A stretch of DNA of 39,913 nt from Sneathiella sp. (GCA_017643685.1 JAEPMY010000022.1:1-39913), one strand, 5' to 3'. Positions 7,802-19,185 are shown, counted from the stretch's first letter. Numbers and translations: made by a program. The notes: generated from the sequence alone by a model not told the origin.

Positions 7802-8716
7802 CTATTTCTGCAGCCGCGGGTTCAAAACATCCCGCAGTTGGTCGCCAACAAGGTTGATGCTGACAATAGTGACCAGCAGGGCAATACCCGGGAAGAAGCT
7901 GATCCAGTATTTTCCGGACATCATATATTCAAAACCATTGGAAATCAGAAGACCAAGTGATGGCTCTGTAATCGGCAAGCCCACACCCAGGAAGCTCAGT
8001 GTCGCCTCCAGAGAAATCGCATGGGCCGTTTGGACTGTTCCGATCACGATCAGTGGCGGCAAACAGTTTGGCAGCAGGTGACGCAGCAGAATGCGGCGGT
8101 CGCTCAAAGCCAGACAGGTGGCGGCTTCCACATATTCCTTGCTCCGCTCCACAAGTGCACTGGCGCGAACGGTACGGGCGTAATAGGCCCACTGCACAAT
8201 CACAAGGGCGATGATGATTTTATCAACCCCTTTACCAAGGGCAGCCAACAGGATCAGCGCGACCAGAATAGCCGGGAAGCTGAGCTGGATGTCCACAATA
8301 CGCATGATGATCGTATCAACGCGGCCACCATAATATGCAGCGGCCAGTCCCATAATCGCACCGAAGACAAGCGCGACAAGCGCACTCATCACACCAACCC
8401 CCAGACTAATCCGTAGTCCATAGAAAATGGAGCTGAGAAGTCCGCGGCCGGCGCCATCTGTTCCAAGTACATAAGTCACACCAGAGAGGCTTTCACTTCC
8501 CGGAGGAAGTTTACCATCCAGAATACTGACAGAGGCGAGATCATATGGGTTTGTTGGCGCAATCCACGGTGCGAACAGCGCAATGCAAACAATGATCAGA
8601 AGAACAATCAGCGCCGCAAGGGCGATTTTGTTCTGGCAAAAATCTGCCCAGATCCGCTTGAACGGCGTTTCAATCGGGGCAAGATCCATTTTCTCTTCGT
8701 TTGTTGTATCGCTCAT
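7802..8716 (-). CDS. dppC: Peptide-type ABC transporter permease (DppC-like)
   Basis: This is a 304-residue inner-membrane protein. It has an N-terminal cytoplasmic stretch with FKRIWADFCQNKIALAALIV, a first transmembrane segment near residues 32-52, the periplasmic loop containing YVLGTDGAGRGLLSS, and five further hydrophobic segments. The coupling-helix region EYVEAATCLALSDRRILLRHLLPN carries the EAA-type loop that contacts the ATPases, and LEATLSFLGVGLP is the DppC/OppC hallmark. A GGGTAAGG Shine-Dalgarno precedes the ATG at 8716. Only four bases separate it from the DppB-like gene. Confidence 0.93.
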   Translation of the reverse strand: MSDTTNEEKMDLAPIETPFKRIWADFCQNKIALAALIVLLIIVCIALFAPWIAPTNPYDLASVSILDGKLPPGSESLSGVTYVLGTDGAGRGLLSSIFYGLRISLGVGVMSALVALVFGAIMGLAAAYYGGRVDTIIMRIVDIQLSFPAILVALILLAALGKGVDKIIIALVIVQWAYYARTVRASALVERSKEYVEAATCLALSDRRILLRHLLPNCLPPLIVIGTVQTAHAISLEATLSFLGVGLPITEPSLGLLISNGFEYMMSGKYWISFFPGIALLVTIVSINLVGDQLRDVLNPRLQK

Positions 8717-8720
8717 GGCC

Positions 8721-9698
8721 TTACCCTTTCAAATCCCGAAGACGGACACGAGGGTCCAGAATGGAGTAAAGAACATCAACAACCAGGTTGATGAAGACGA
8801 AAAGCACAACAATCACCATGAGATACGCAACAACAAGCGGACGATCGAGGTTGTGAAGAGCATCAATAATTAGCTTGCCCATACCCGGCCACGAGAACAC
8901 AGTCTCGGTCACAACGGAGAAGGCAATCAAACCACCGAATTCCAGACCCAAAACGGTCACAACCGGGATCATGATATTTTTCATCAAATGAACAAAGATA
9001 ATGCGGTTTTGGCTCAGGCCTTTAGCGCGTGCAAATTTGATATATTCCTGATGCACAACTTCTCGCGTGCCTGCACGGGCAAGGCGGATCACCAACGACA
9101 ACTTGAACAATGACAGGTTCAAAGCTGGCAAGAACAGGTGCGTTAAGCCATCCCAAGTCAGGAAGCTGAACTCGACACCAAAAATGGTTTCCGTATCGCC
9201 GCGACCAAAGGATGGTAGCCATCCCATCATCACAGAGAAGAACATAATAAGCATCAGACCAACCCAGAAGGTTGGAAGGCTGAACCCGAGAATAGAGCTC
9301 GCCATAATCGTCTGAGAGATTTTACTATCCGGTTTCAACCCCGCATAGACGCCCAGCGGAATACCGATCACAACAGCCAGACCAAGCGCGGCAAGCGCCA
9401 GTTCAAAGGTTGCGGGAATACGCTGCACAACCAGCTTCAAGGCTGGTTCGTTAAAGATAAAGGAATTCCCCAAATCACCCTGCAGGGCGTTTTTCAGGAA
9501 GTACCAATATTGTTCATGTAACGGCCTATCAAGGCCCAGATCGCGTATAACGCGCGCAATTTCTGCCTGGTCAGCTTCCGGGTTGATAAGCATATCAACC
9601 GGATCGCCCACAATATGGACGCCAACATAGACGAGAAGCGACATGATCCAAACCACAAGGATGGCTTGCATCAATCGGCGAATGATGAAAACAGACAT
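8721..9698 (-). CDS. dppB: Peptide-type ABC transporter permease (DppB-like)
   Basis: This is a 325-residue permease starting MSVFIIRRLMQAILVVWIMSLLVYVGVHIVGDP, the standard first transmembrane segment of DppB/OppB proteins. It is followed by DLGLDRPLHEQYWYFLKNALQGDLGNSF. The conserved coupling loop is HQEYIKFARAKGLSQNRIIFVHLMKN, and TETVFSWPGMGKLI and LDPRVRL close the protein. It lies 60 bases after the binding-protein gene, with a hairpin in the gap, and is followed at once by the DppC-like gene. AGAGAGA precedes the ATG as a plausible Shine-Dalgarno. Confidence 0.93.
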   Translation of the reverse strand: MSVFIIRRLMQAILVVWIMSLLVYVGVHIVGDPVDMLINPEADQAEIARVIRDLGLDRPLHEQYWYFLKNALQGDLGNSFIFNEPALKLVVQRIPATFELALAALGLAVVIGIPLGVYAGLKPDSKISQTIMASSILGFSLPTFWVGLMLIMFFSVMMGWLPSFGRGDTETIFGVEFSFLTWDGLTHLFLPALNLSLFKLSLVIRLARAGTREVVHQEYIKFARAKGLSQNRIIFVHLMKNIMIPVVTVLGLEFGGLIAFSVVTETVFSWPGMGKLIIDALHNLDRPLVVAYLMVIVVLFVFINLVVDVLYSILDPRVRLRDLKG

Positions 9699-9726
9699 TC
9701 GTCTCTCTCTAACTCAGTAAGAAGAA

Positions 9727-9749
9727 GGGGCAACCCACTGGATTGCCCC
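9727..9749 (-). other. Intercistronic hairpin between binding protein and permease genes
   Basis: GGGGCAA (9727-9733) pairs with TTGCCCC (9743-9749) with a nine-base loop. In the direction of the operon it is followed by TTCTTCTTA, a weak T-rich tract. Such hairpins between binding-protein and permease genes commonly act as partial terminators or mRNA-end stabilisers, giving excess binding protein. That role is inferred here. Confidence 0.6.
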
Positions 9750-9758
9750 GATTTTTAA

Positions 9759-11351
9759 TTATTTAGAGCTGTGAATGTACTCAAGCTGAGTACGCTCGTC
9801 AGTACGCGGAGTATACGCGATACCTTTACGGGCAGCCCATGTGTTGACCTGGTAGTGCAGTGGAATAATGCCCTGCATTTCACCAATGCCGCGCTCAGTT
9901 GCTTTAATCAGCATTTCTTCACGCTTAGCGTTGTCAACAGTTGTCAATGCATCTTCAACAAGCTTGTCGAATTCAGCATCGGAGAAACGACCACGGTTAG
10001 AAGAACCGAAGCCTTTTTCTTTGTTGTATGTGTGCAGCAAAGACCGCAGTGGTGAAGACGCTTCACCTGTACCGGAACCCCAGCCTACGAGAACAAAACT
10101 GAACTCAGGCAGACCACCTTCAGCACCGCGAGATGCGCGCTTGAAGTATACGGATTTTGGCATTGTTTCAGGAGTTGCCTGAATACCTGCTGCGCTCAGC
10201 ATCTGTGCGATTGCTTCTGCAATTTTCGCATCGTTGATGTAACGGTCGTTTGGACCGTGCAGCGTAATTTTAAATCCGTCTGGGTAACCAGCTTCAGCCA
10301 GCAGTTTTTTCGCGCCAGCTGGATCGTATTTTTCAGGTGCCATGTTTGGAGACACACCGAAGAAACCTTCTGGCAGCAGCTGACCGGCAGGAACGGCAAC
10401 GCCTTCCATAACACGCTCAACGATCAGGTCACGGCTAATTGCCATGGACAGCGCTTTACGAACGCGGGCATCCATCAATGGGTTCTTGATTTTAGAACCA
10501 TCTTTGGCAGTGACGAACGGGCTGTCTTCACGGAACTGGTCCATGTGCAGGTAAATCACGCGGTTGGAAATACCCTGGGACAGCTGAACGTCGCCATTGT
10601 CTGTCAAACGCTCGATGTCGGTTGGTGGAACGTTCTCGATGAAGTCAACGTCACCAGCCAGAAGCGCAGCAACACGGCCTGGGCCGGATTTGATTGGCTT
10701 AACTGTAACTTTATCCCACTCAGGAACATTGCCCCAGTAGTCTTCGTTCTTTACAAGCTCGATAACGTCGCCTGGTGTCCATTTAACGAATTTGAACGGA
10801 CCCGTACCAACAGCTGCTTTACCAGAGTTAAAGTCAGCAGTTGTTGCGTTTTCAGCAGCTTTTTTAGAGATGATCGCAACGTTGGAAACGTCCTGTGGCA
10901 TCAACGGATAAGGCTTATCGGTTGTGATGCGAATTGTGTAATCATCCACCTTTGTCATTGTCTTACCTTTAGTAAAGGTCGCAAAGCTAGATGGAGAATT
11001 TGGAACGTTTGGTGCGCGATCCCATGTGAAGATCACGTCATCAGCAGTGAAAGGTGACCCATCGTGGAATTTTACGCCTTCGCGCAGTTTGAATTCCCAT
11101 GTCAGGTCATCAATCGCTTTCCACTCTGTTGCCAGACCTGGCAGCAGGTTCTGCTTGTCGTCCTGTTCAATCAGGCGATTGAAGATATTGGCAGACATCG
11201 CATTGTTTGGTGTCAGGTTGTGATAGTGCGGGTCAATGGATGACGGCTCACTACCCAATCCAACAGTCAGATCGGCCGCAAATGCTGTACCCATGGCAAA
11301 AGATGCCACGGCCGCAATTGCAGTCGCTTGCAACATTTTTTTGAATTTCAT
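9759..11351 (-). CDS. dppA: Peptide-type ABC transporter substrate-binding protein (DppA-like)
   Basis: This is a 530-residue periplasmic binding protein of the family 5 (cluster C) type. A Sec signal peptide (MKFKKMLQATAIAAVASFAM) ends with a likely cleavage after AFA near residue 25. Family landmarks are GSEPSSIDPHYHN, LATEWKAIDDLTWEFKLREGVKFHDG, TADDVIFTW, GTGPFKFVKW and the helix PLMDARVRKALSMAISRD. The ligand of this family ranges from di- and oligopeptides to glutathione, opines, sugars and other compounds. Specificity cannot be read here, but the two downstream amidohydrolases suggest an amide-containing compound. GGGAGA upstream of the ATG is a plausible Shine-Dalgarno. It is the first gene of the leftward operon and is divergent from the LysR gene. 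Confidence 0.93.
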   Translation of the reverse strand: MKFKKMLQATAIAAVASFAMGTAFAADLTVGLGSEPSSIDPHYHNLTPNNAMSANIFNRLIEQDDKQNLLPGLATEWKAIDDLTWEFKLREGVKFHDGSPFTADDVIFTWDRAPNVPNSPSSFATFTKGKTMTKVDDYTIRITTDKPYPLMPQDVSNVAIISKKAAENATTADFNSGKAAVGTGPFKFVKWTPGDVIELVKNEDYWGNVPEWDKVTVKPIKSGPGRVAALLAGDVDFIENVPPTDIERLTDNGDVQLSQGISNRVIYLHMDQFREDSPFVTAKDGSKIKNPLMDARVRKALSMAISRDLIVERVMEGVAVPAGQLLPEGFFGVSPNMAPEKYDPAGAKKLLAEAGYPDGFKITLHGPNDRYINDAKIAEAIAQMLSAAGIQATPETMPKSVYFKRASRGAEGGLPEFSFVLVGWGSGTGEASSPLRSLLHTYNKEKGFGSSNRGRFSDAEFDKLVEDALTTVDNAKREEMLIKATERGIGEMQGIIPLHYQVNTWAARKGIAYTPRTDERTQLEYIHSSK

Positions 11352-11388
11352 AATGCTCTCCCAGTTTGATTACACCAAAACCATCAGC

Positions 11389-11417
11389 ATTAAGATGATT
11401 TTGCGCCTCAAGCTCAA
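11389..11417 (-). promoter_or_regulatory. Candidate promoter of the ABC transporter operon
   Basis: Read on the minus strand, TTGAGC (11417-11412) and CTTAAT (11394-11389) are separated by 17 bases. Each matches the housekeeping sigma consensus at about four of six positions. Transcription would start about 30 bases before the binding-protein ATG. This is a sequence match only. Confidence 0.35.
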
Positions 11418-11520
11418 TGCCCCCAAACAATACCCGAGGGCCATTCGCCTTCCCTGCTTTGAATACAGATATCCCCTAATCCCCAAAACAGTTGGAGTAC
11501 GAATGATGACAAAACTATTT

Positions 11521-11569
11521 CATAACAATTTCGCATTTGCAATTTATTTTTTGATGCAATATTGTTATG
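11521..11569. promoter_or_regulatory. Candidate LysR operator (perfect 9-bp inverted repeat)
   Basis: CATAACAAT (11521-11529) and ATTGTTATG (11561-11569) are perfect inverted repeats whose centres are 40 bases apart, close to four helical turns. The segment between them is A/T-rich and holds two copies of TGCAAT (11538-11543 and 11555-11560), with a related TGCAAA at 11568-11573. It lies in the 276-base divergent region between the binding-protein gene and the LysR gene. It overlaps possible promoter elements TTGCAA (11537) and TATTGT (11560) for the regulator. This fits autoregulation and control of the divergent operon. Confidence 0.5.
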
Positions 11570-11627
11570 CAAAATTAGGGAAACTTATTACATACTTGCA
11601 AAAGAAACTAAAGAACGGCGGAAAAAC

Positions 11628-12575
11628 GTGCTTCCTAACGTCAGCTTAAGGGAACTTCAGATCCTCAGAGAGACCATCGAATTGCAGTCTGCGACCCGTG
11701 CTGCACGTCGAATGGGCATTTCTCAGCCTGCTGTCAGCCGTGCACTTTCGCGACTCGAGGAACGACTGGAACTCACACTGTTTGATCGCACGGATCGAAA
11801 ACTGATCCCGACACAGGCAGCATACGCGCTTAACGAAGAACTCTCACCCGTTTTTACCAGTCTTGAGAATGTAGCACAGTTTTCGCAAAACACCCATGTA
11901 TCTCAGACTGAAACATTGCGGGTGGTCACCCCAACCACATTCAGCATTCATCTGGTTATGCCGCTGATTTCCGAATTTATTAAGGAACATCCGCAGGCCC
12001 GGTTTGAAATCGATATTTCCTCTTCACCTGAATGCATTCGTAAAGTTGCGTCTGGAGAGGCGGATATTGGCATTACCAACACGCATCTAAGCCATGAAGG
12101 CATCAAGTTTATGTCCTTTCAGGTGTGTGACGCGGTCTGTGTGATGCCAAAGGATCATCCGCTTGGTGCCAAAAGAGAAGTCACCGCCAAGGATCTAGCT
12201 GATTACAACATCATAGCCATCGCCAAATCCATGTCGAGCCGTCATTCCTTTGACCGTGCTCTGGAACGTGCCGGTGTTGAACCTAATATTATTGCGGAGG
12301 TGACGGCCTCCTACACGGCCTGTCAGCTTATTTCACAAAATCTGGGAATTGGTGTGATCAATCCCTTCCCGACCCTGATCGGTGATTTTGACAACCTGAT
12401 TGCCCGCCCCTTTTCTCCCGTGCACCGCTATGACAACCGGATCATTACATCCACCCATCGCAGTCATGGTTGGCTCGCTCAAAAGTTTATTTCGTCTCTT
12501 ATCGCAACGACGCAGAGACAATGGGATGATTGTGCCCAGAAATACAATCTACCAACAATACCAAAGGATGGTTGA
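11628..12575 (+). CDS. LysR-family transcriptional regulator
   Basis: This is a 315-residue protein with the N-terminal winged helix-turn-helix typical of LysR regulators. The motif SATRAARRMGISQPAVSRAL spans about residues 21-40 and is followed by RLEERLELTLFDR. The effector-binding half begins near residue 95 with TLRVVTPTTFSIHLV. The GTG at 11628 is chosen as start because GGCGGA lies five bases upstream and because LRELQILRETIEL then sits at the usual distance from the N-terminus. An ATG at 11562 would add 22 unconserved residues and would lie inside the inverted repeat. It is divergent from the ABC operon and four bases from the deacylase gene, so it probably controls both. Co-inducer unknown. 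Confidence 0.88.
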   Translation: MLPNVSLRELQILRETIELQSATRAARRMGISQPAVSRALSRLEERLELTLFDRTDRKLIPTQAAYALNEELSPVFTSLENVAQFSQNTHVSQTETLRVVTPTTFSIHLVMPLISEFIKEHPQARFEIDISSSPECIRKVASGEADIGITNTHLSHEGIKFMSFQVCDAVCVMPKDHPLGAKREVTAKDLADYNIIAIAKSMSSRHSFDRALERAGVEPNIIAEVTASYTACQLISQNLGIGVINPFPTLIGDFDNLIARPFSPVHRYDNRIITSTHRSHGWLAQKFISSLIATTQRQWDDCAQKYNLPTIPKDG

Positions 12576-12579
12576 GCTA

Positions 12580-13536
12580 ATGTCTGACGACGATATTAAG
12601 TACCCTGTTGAACTGCCAAAAGTTGACATTTCCGCCTATAAAGAAGGCAACCGCGGCATCCCTTATGTCACCACATTTGATAGCGGTGCCCCTGGAGATC
12701 ATATTCTGATCATGGCCGTCACGCACGGCAACGAAATCTGTGGCCCAATCGTCCTCGACTTCCTGTTTAAAAACAATGTTCGCCCGAAAACTGGTAAGCT
12801 TACACTCGCCTTCTCTAACGTTGCGGCTTTTGAAAGCTTCGATAAAGACAATCCAACAGTTTCCCGCTTCGTTGACGAAGACATGAACCGGGTCTGGAGC
12901 CCGGAAGTTTTGGACGGTGACCGCGTCACAACTGAGACGACACGTGCCCGTCAAATCCGTTCCATTGTGGAGGAGGCTGATTACATCCTAGACATTCACT
13001 CCATGCAGACAGCGATCGAGCCACTGATGATTTGCGGTCCATTGGAAAAAGGCCGTCAATATGCCCGTCAGTTGGGTGTCCCTGAATTTATCGTCTCCGA
13101 CGCAGGCCACGCAGCCGGCACACGCATGCGCGATTATGGTCCTTTCGGCGATCCAGAAAGCCCAAAGAACGCACTTCTTCTGGAAGCTGGCCAGCACTGG
13201 GCTGCATCAAGCGGTGATGTTGCTCTTGATGCGACAATCAAATACCTGAAAATGCACAATGTTATTGATCAGGACGCCTTTAGCGAGCATGAACTGCCCG
13301 CCCCTAAAGAGCAGAAACTGATTTCTGTAACCGACGCTGTGACCATCAAAAACGGCGGCTTTAAGTTTGCCGAAGCCTATATCGGTTTCGAATGCATTGA
13401 AAAAGCGGGCACCGTGATTGGCTGGGACGGCGGTGAAGAAGTTAAAACACCATACGATAACTGCGTTCTGATTATGCCAAGCCGCCGTCAGGGCGTTGGC
13501 GACACAGCCGTTCGTCTTGGTAAGCTGCTGGATTAA
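12580..13536 (+). CDS. Succinylglutamate desuccinylase/aspartoacylase-family zinc deacylase
   Basis: This is a 318-residue enzyme of the AstE/AspA (M14-like) family, which removes acyl groups from N-acyl amino acids. Zinc ligands are visible as His49 and Glu52 in THGNE and His140 in LDIHSM. Arg104 in DMNR and Glu202 in LLLEAGQHW match substrate-binding and catalytic positions of the family. A C-terminal beta domain with GWDGGEEVKTPYDNCVLIMPS follows. The ATG at 12580 (MSDDDIKY) is preferred over 12568, which would be too close to AGGA and would overlap the LysR stop. Family members act on N-acetylaspartate, N-succinylglutamate or acetylated diaminobutyrate. No ast or ectoine genes are visible, so the substrate is open. 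The stop overlaps the convergent gene in TTAA. Confidence 0.85.
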   Translation: MSDDDIKYPVELPKVDISAYKEGNRGIPYVTTFDSGAPGDHILIMAVTHGNEICGPIVLDFLFKNNVRPKTGKLTLAFSNVAAFESFDKDNPTVSRFVDEDMNRVWSPEVLDGDRVTTETTRARQIRSIVEEADYILDIHSMQTAIEPLMICGPLEKGRQYARQLGVPEFIVSDAGHAAGTRMRDYGPFGDPESPKNALLLEAGQHWAASSGDVALDATIKYLKMHNVIDQDAFSEHELPAPKEQKLISVTDAVTIKNGGFKFAEAYIGFECIEKAGTVIGWDGGEEVKTPYDNCVLIMPSRRQGVGDTAVRLGKLLD

Positions 13537-14633
13537 TTATCCGCACCTGTATATCGGACACGGTAGATAACATCGCTGTAATCATCCGATATCAGTAACG
13601 ACCCATCGGGAAGTTCCTCCAGGTCCACAGGCCTGCCGCGAACTTCCCCATTTTCCCGAAGCCAGCCATCGATAAAGACTTCTTTCCTCGGCTCGCCGCT
13701 AGAATTTAGTCCCTCAATTTTCATAATGCGATATCCGATCGGATCGGTTCTATTCCATGATCCCCGTTGGGCCACAAATGCGGTGCCTTTATAATCCGCC
13801 GGAAAATTCGATCCGTCGTAAAAGTCTATTCCCAGTGCCGCTACGTGAGCCTCAAAATCGATGAGGGTGTTGACCACCTTCGGAATAGTTGCTCGGTTTT
13901 CAAATTGTGGATATCTGCCGCCTTTTCCATAAACATATGGATAGCCGTAATGAAGGCCCGGCTGCGTCAGAATATTGAGCTCATCAGGCGGGATATTATC
14001 ACCCAGATTATCTCCGCCATTATCGGTGAAATACATCACACCGTCGGCATTCCAATCAAATCCGACCGAGTTTCGAACCCCATATGCATGAACGGAATGT
14101 TGCCAGTTTTTGGGATCAAACCGAAGAATGGTGCCTTCCACGCCATTCACTTCACAAATATTACAAGGGGCTCCAACCGCAACATAAAAGGCACCATCCG
14201 GGCCAAATTTGGCATAGCGCCATCCGTGATGACGCTTATTTGGCAATAACCCCGGCGGAACGAGTTCCTTAATATTTCCCGCAGCGTCAATTCGGATAAT
14301 TCGGTGTTGCTCCGCGACGACAAGATTGCCATCAGCGTTCAGATCAATTCCATTCGCAACATTTAGACCTGATTTAAAAACATCAAACTTTTCAGCGTTA
14401 TAGGTGCGCCGATCAATATCAACGCGGTATACACCGCTTCCCCTTGTTCCAACATAAAGATGCTGCCCATCAGGGCTAATCACAAGCGTTCTAGCCCCTG
14501 GCACTTCGGCCCAGATTTCGATTTCAAAACCTTTGGGCAGCTTCAGGAAATCAGGCTCCTTTGACGCCGCAGGCGAAGTGTTCAAAACAAAAAAAGCGAT
14601 GAAAAAACCACTAAAAACGCCTAAAAAACGCAT
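13533..14633 (-). CDS. Exported sorbosone dehydrogenase-like (PQQ glucose dehydrogenase-type) beta-propeller
   Basis: This is a 366-residue protein with a signal peptide (MRFLGVFSGFFIAFFVL, cleavage near residue 24). It continues as a six-bladed propeller of the soluble glucose/L-sorbosone dehydrogenase type. Landmarks are LPKGFEIEIWAEVPGAR, HHGWRYAKFGPDGAFYVAVG, YGVRNSVGFDW, YFTDNGGDNLGDNIPPDELN, HYGYPY, VAQRGSWNRTDPIGYR and DGSLLISDDYSDVIYRV. A CNIC pair near residue 160 could form a disulfide. Homologues bind PQQ and Ca2+ and oxidise sugars in the periplasm, but no PQQ synthesis genes are in view and activity is not proven. AAGGGG precedes the ATG. It is convergent with the deacylase gene, sharing a four-base TTAA. 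Confidence 0.83.
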   Translation of the reverse strand: MRFLGVFSGFFIAFFVLNTSPAASKEPDFLKLPKGFEIEIWAEVPGARTLVISPDGQHLYVGTRGSGVYRVDIDRRTYNAEKFDVFKSGLNVANGIDLNADGNLVVAEQHRIIRIDAAGNIKELVPPGLLPNKRHHGWRYAKFGPDGAFYVAVGAPCNICEVNGVEGTILRFDPKNWQHSVHAYGVRNSVGFDWNADGVMYFTDNGGDNLGDNIPPDELNILTQPGLHYGYPYVYGKGGRYPQFENRATIPKVVNTLIDFEAHVAALGIDFYDGSNFPADYKGTAFVAQRGSWNRTDPIGYRIMKIEGLNSSGEPRKEVFIDGWLRENGEVRGRPVDLEELPDGSLLISDDYSDVIYRVRYTGADN

Positions 14634-14676
14634 TTGAAACCCCTTTTGTCATTAAGGGAGACATAAGATCAAATAG

Positions 14677-15207
14677 CTATTTGTCCAGCATCTTTGGTGT
14701 CATGAAATGGGTAATTTGACCTTTTGAAAAGCCTATATTCGTCCAGCTATCCGCGTCAAACGTCATGCTGCAGACCCCGGCAGTCGAGAATTTCCGTAAA
14801 ATTCTCGCTCTGGTTTGCGCTTGATCTTCTGCCCATTTCACCAGACCTAAAGAAAGCTCTTGCATAGCGGGGTTGTGGCCCACCACCCAAATATGGTCCT
14901 CCGTTGGATCCATTGTTTTCAGCAGGTTCAATATCCCCTCGCCCATCCCAGCAGAATAGATGGAGCGATCATAATTCACATCAACATCACTGGCGATCAC
15001 CCGTTGCAACCGAGAATAGGTTTCTTTGGTGCGCCGCGCAGGGGAGCAGAAAACGAGATCAGGGAGAAGATTTTCACTCAGGAGATACTGAGCCATCTTC
15101 GGCGTCGCCTTTATACCGCGCGGGGAAAGTGGTCGTTCGAAATCGGAAAGGTCATGATCTTCCCAGCTTGATTTGGCATGGCGGATCAATGTCAGTCGTT
15201 TCACCAT
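14677..15207 (-). CDS. SixA-type histidine phosphatase
   Basis: This is a 176-residue protein of the histidine phosphatase superfamily (phosphoglycerate mutase-like). The RHG-type motif is LIRHAKSSW with His10 as the likely phospho-acceptor. The supporting Arg of CSPARRTKET lies near residue 58, and the second catalytic His is His111 in VVGHNPAM. Small members such as SixA dephosphorylate phosphohistidine on signalling proteins; the partner here is unknown. A short AAAGAG Shine-Dalgarno precedes the ATG at 15207. It lies downstream of the eno terminator and 43 bases before the sorbosone dehydrogenase-like gene, and may be transcribed separately or with it. Confidence 0.85.
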   Translation of the reverse strand: MVKRLTLIRHAKSSWEDHDLSDFERPLSPRGIKATPKMAQYLLSENLLPDLVFCSPARRTKETYSRLQRVIASDVDVNYDRSIYSAGMGEGILNLLKTMDPTEDHIWVVGHNPAMQELSLGLVKWAEDQAQTRARILRKFSTAGVCSMTFDADSWTNIGFSKGQITHFMTPKMLDK

Positions 15208-15280
15208 TATCTCTTTCGTTTCAGTTTATGAAGACTATCCATAACCTGTGCACATGGCGAAGAAATGACAACAGCAAACA

Positions 15281-15311
15281 AAAAAAGCCGCCCCAAACGG
15301 AGCGGCTTTTT
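15281..15311 (-). terminator. Intrinsic terminator after eno
   Basis: Read on the minus strand, bases 15307-15286 form a nine-base-pair stem (AGCCGCTCC with GGGGCGGCT, one G-U pair) around a GTTT loop, followed by a run of seven T. The plus strand also ends in a T run, so it could work in both directions. It separates eno from the SixA-like gene. Confidence 0.92.
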
Positions 15312-15327
15312 CTAAATTCAGATATCC

Positions 15328-16602
<1,275 letters not shown>

Positions 16603-16631
16603 TCAGGTTTCCTGTTATCGAATTTCAGGGT

Positions 16632-17465
16632 TTAAAGTGATTTGGCGATTCCATCGAATTTTTGCAAATTCGACAAAAGCTGTTCCATTTCTTGTACGGG
16701 AACCATGTTAGGTCCGTCAGAGGGAGCATTATCTGGATCTTCGTGAGTTTCCATAAAGACCATTGCACAGCCAACTGATACAGCCGCCCGTGCCAAGACC
16801 GGTACGAATTCCCGCTGACCACCAGATGTTGCACCCTGCCCGCCCGGCTGTTGCACAGAATGGGTGGCGTCGAATACGATCGGGTATCCATTTTGCGCCA
16901 TAATGGGCAGGCCTCTAAAGTCAGTTACGAGTGTATTATAGCCAAAGCTGGTGCCGCGATCGGTTAGCAGAACGTTGCTGTTGCCGCTCTCTTCCATCTT
17001 GACGGCAACGTTTTTCATGTCCCAAGGCGCAAGGAACTGGCCTTTTTTGATGTTCACGACTTTGCCAGTTTTAGCAGCAGCAACCAAAAGATCTGTCTGA
17101 CGGCAGAGAAAGGCAGGAATTTGAAGCACATCCACAACCGTTGCCGCCTCGGCGCACTGACCGGCTTCATGAACATCGGTGAGAACCGGAATATCAAATT
17201 CTTTTTTGATTTTGTCGAAAATCGGGAGGGCTTTATCCATCCCAAGCCCCCGCTTGGTATGGATGGAAGAACGGTTCGCCTTATCAAATGAAGATTTATA
17301 AACGAAATTCATGCCGATACGTTTTGTAATGTCGACGAGGCGCCCTGCCATATCCATCGCATGGGCCTCGCTTTCCATCTGACAAGGGCCGGCGATGAGG
17401 GCCAGCGGCAAATCATTCCCAACCTCGAAATTCCCGATTTTCACGTGGGTTTGCGCTGTTGTCAT
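16632..17465 (-). CDS. kdsA: 3-deoxy-8-phosphooctulonate synthase
   Basis: This is the 277-residue KDO-8-phosphate synthase, condensing phosphoenolpyruvate with arabinose-5-phosphate to make the KDO precursor of lipopolysaccharide. The sequence shows [12 protein letters not shown], the [11 protein letters not shown] loop, [36 protein letters not shown] and [13 protein letters not shown], all typical of KdsA. Asn in NIKKGQF replaces the Cys found in metal-dependent forms, so this is probably the metal-independent type. AAGGA precedes the ATG at 17465. It is 16 bases downstream of pyrG and supplies the same LPS pathway as the lpx genes near the right end. Confidence 0.97.
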   Translation of the reverse strand: MTTAQTHVKIGNFEVGNDLPLALIAGPCQMESEAHAMDMAGRLVDITKRIGMNFVYKSSFDKANRSSIHTKRGLGMDKALPIFDKIKKEFDIPVLTDVHEAGQCAEAATVVDVLQIPAFLCRQTDLLVAAAKTGKVVNIKKGQFLAPWDMKNVAVKMEESGNSNVLLTDRGTSFGYNTLVTDFRGLPIMAQNGYPIVFDATHSVQQPGGQGATSGGQREFVPVLARAAVSVGCAMVFMETHEDPDNAPSDGPNMVPVQEMEQLLSNLQKFDGIAKSL

Positions 17466-17481
17466 GATTTATGTCCTTAAA

Positions 17482-19122
<1,641 letters not shown>

Positions 19123-19156
19123 TTATATCCAACTTTTGTTTCGAGGAAAAGTAAAA

Positions 19157-19177
19157 GAGGCGGCTATTTGCCGCCTC
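19157..19177 (-). terminator. Intrinsic terminator after secG
   Basis: GAGGCGGC (19157-19164) pairs with GCCGCCTC (19170-19177) around a five-base loop. On the minus strand it is followed by TTTTACTTTT. It lies between the secG stop and the pyrG start, so at least part of the secG transcript should end here. Confidence 0.85.
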
Positions 19178-19185
19178 GTGTGAAT

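Noticed and set aside
10257-11057. A 266-codon open frame opposite the binding-protein gene, and similar long frames opposite eno, gltA and the PpiD-like gene
   Set aside because: All lie inside well-supported genes, lack ribosome binding sites and recognisable motifs, and have the composition of antisense shadows.
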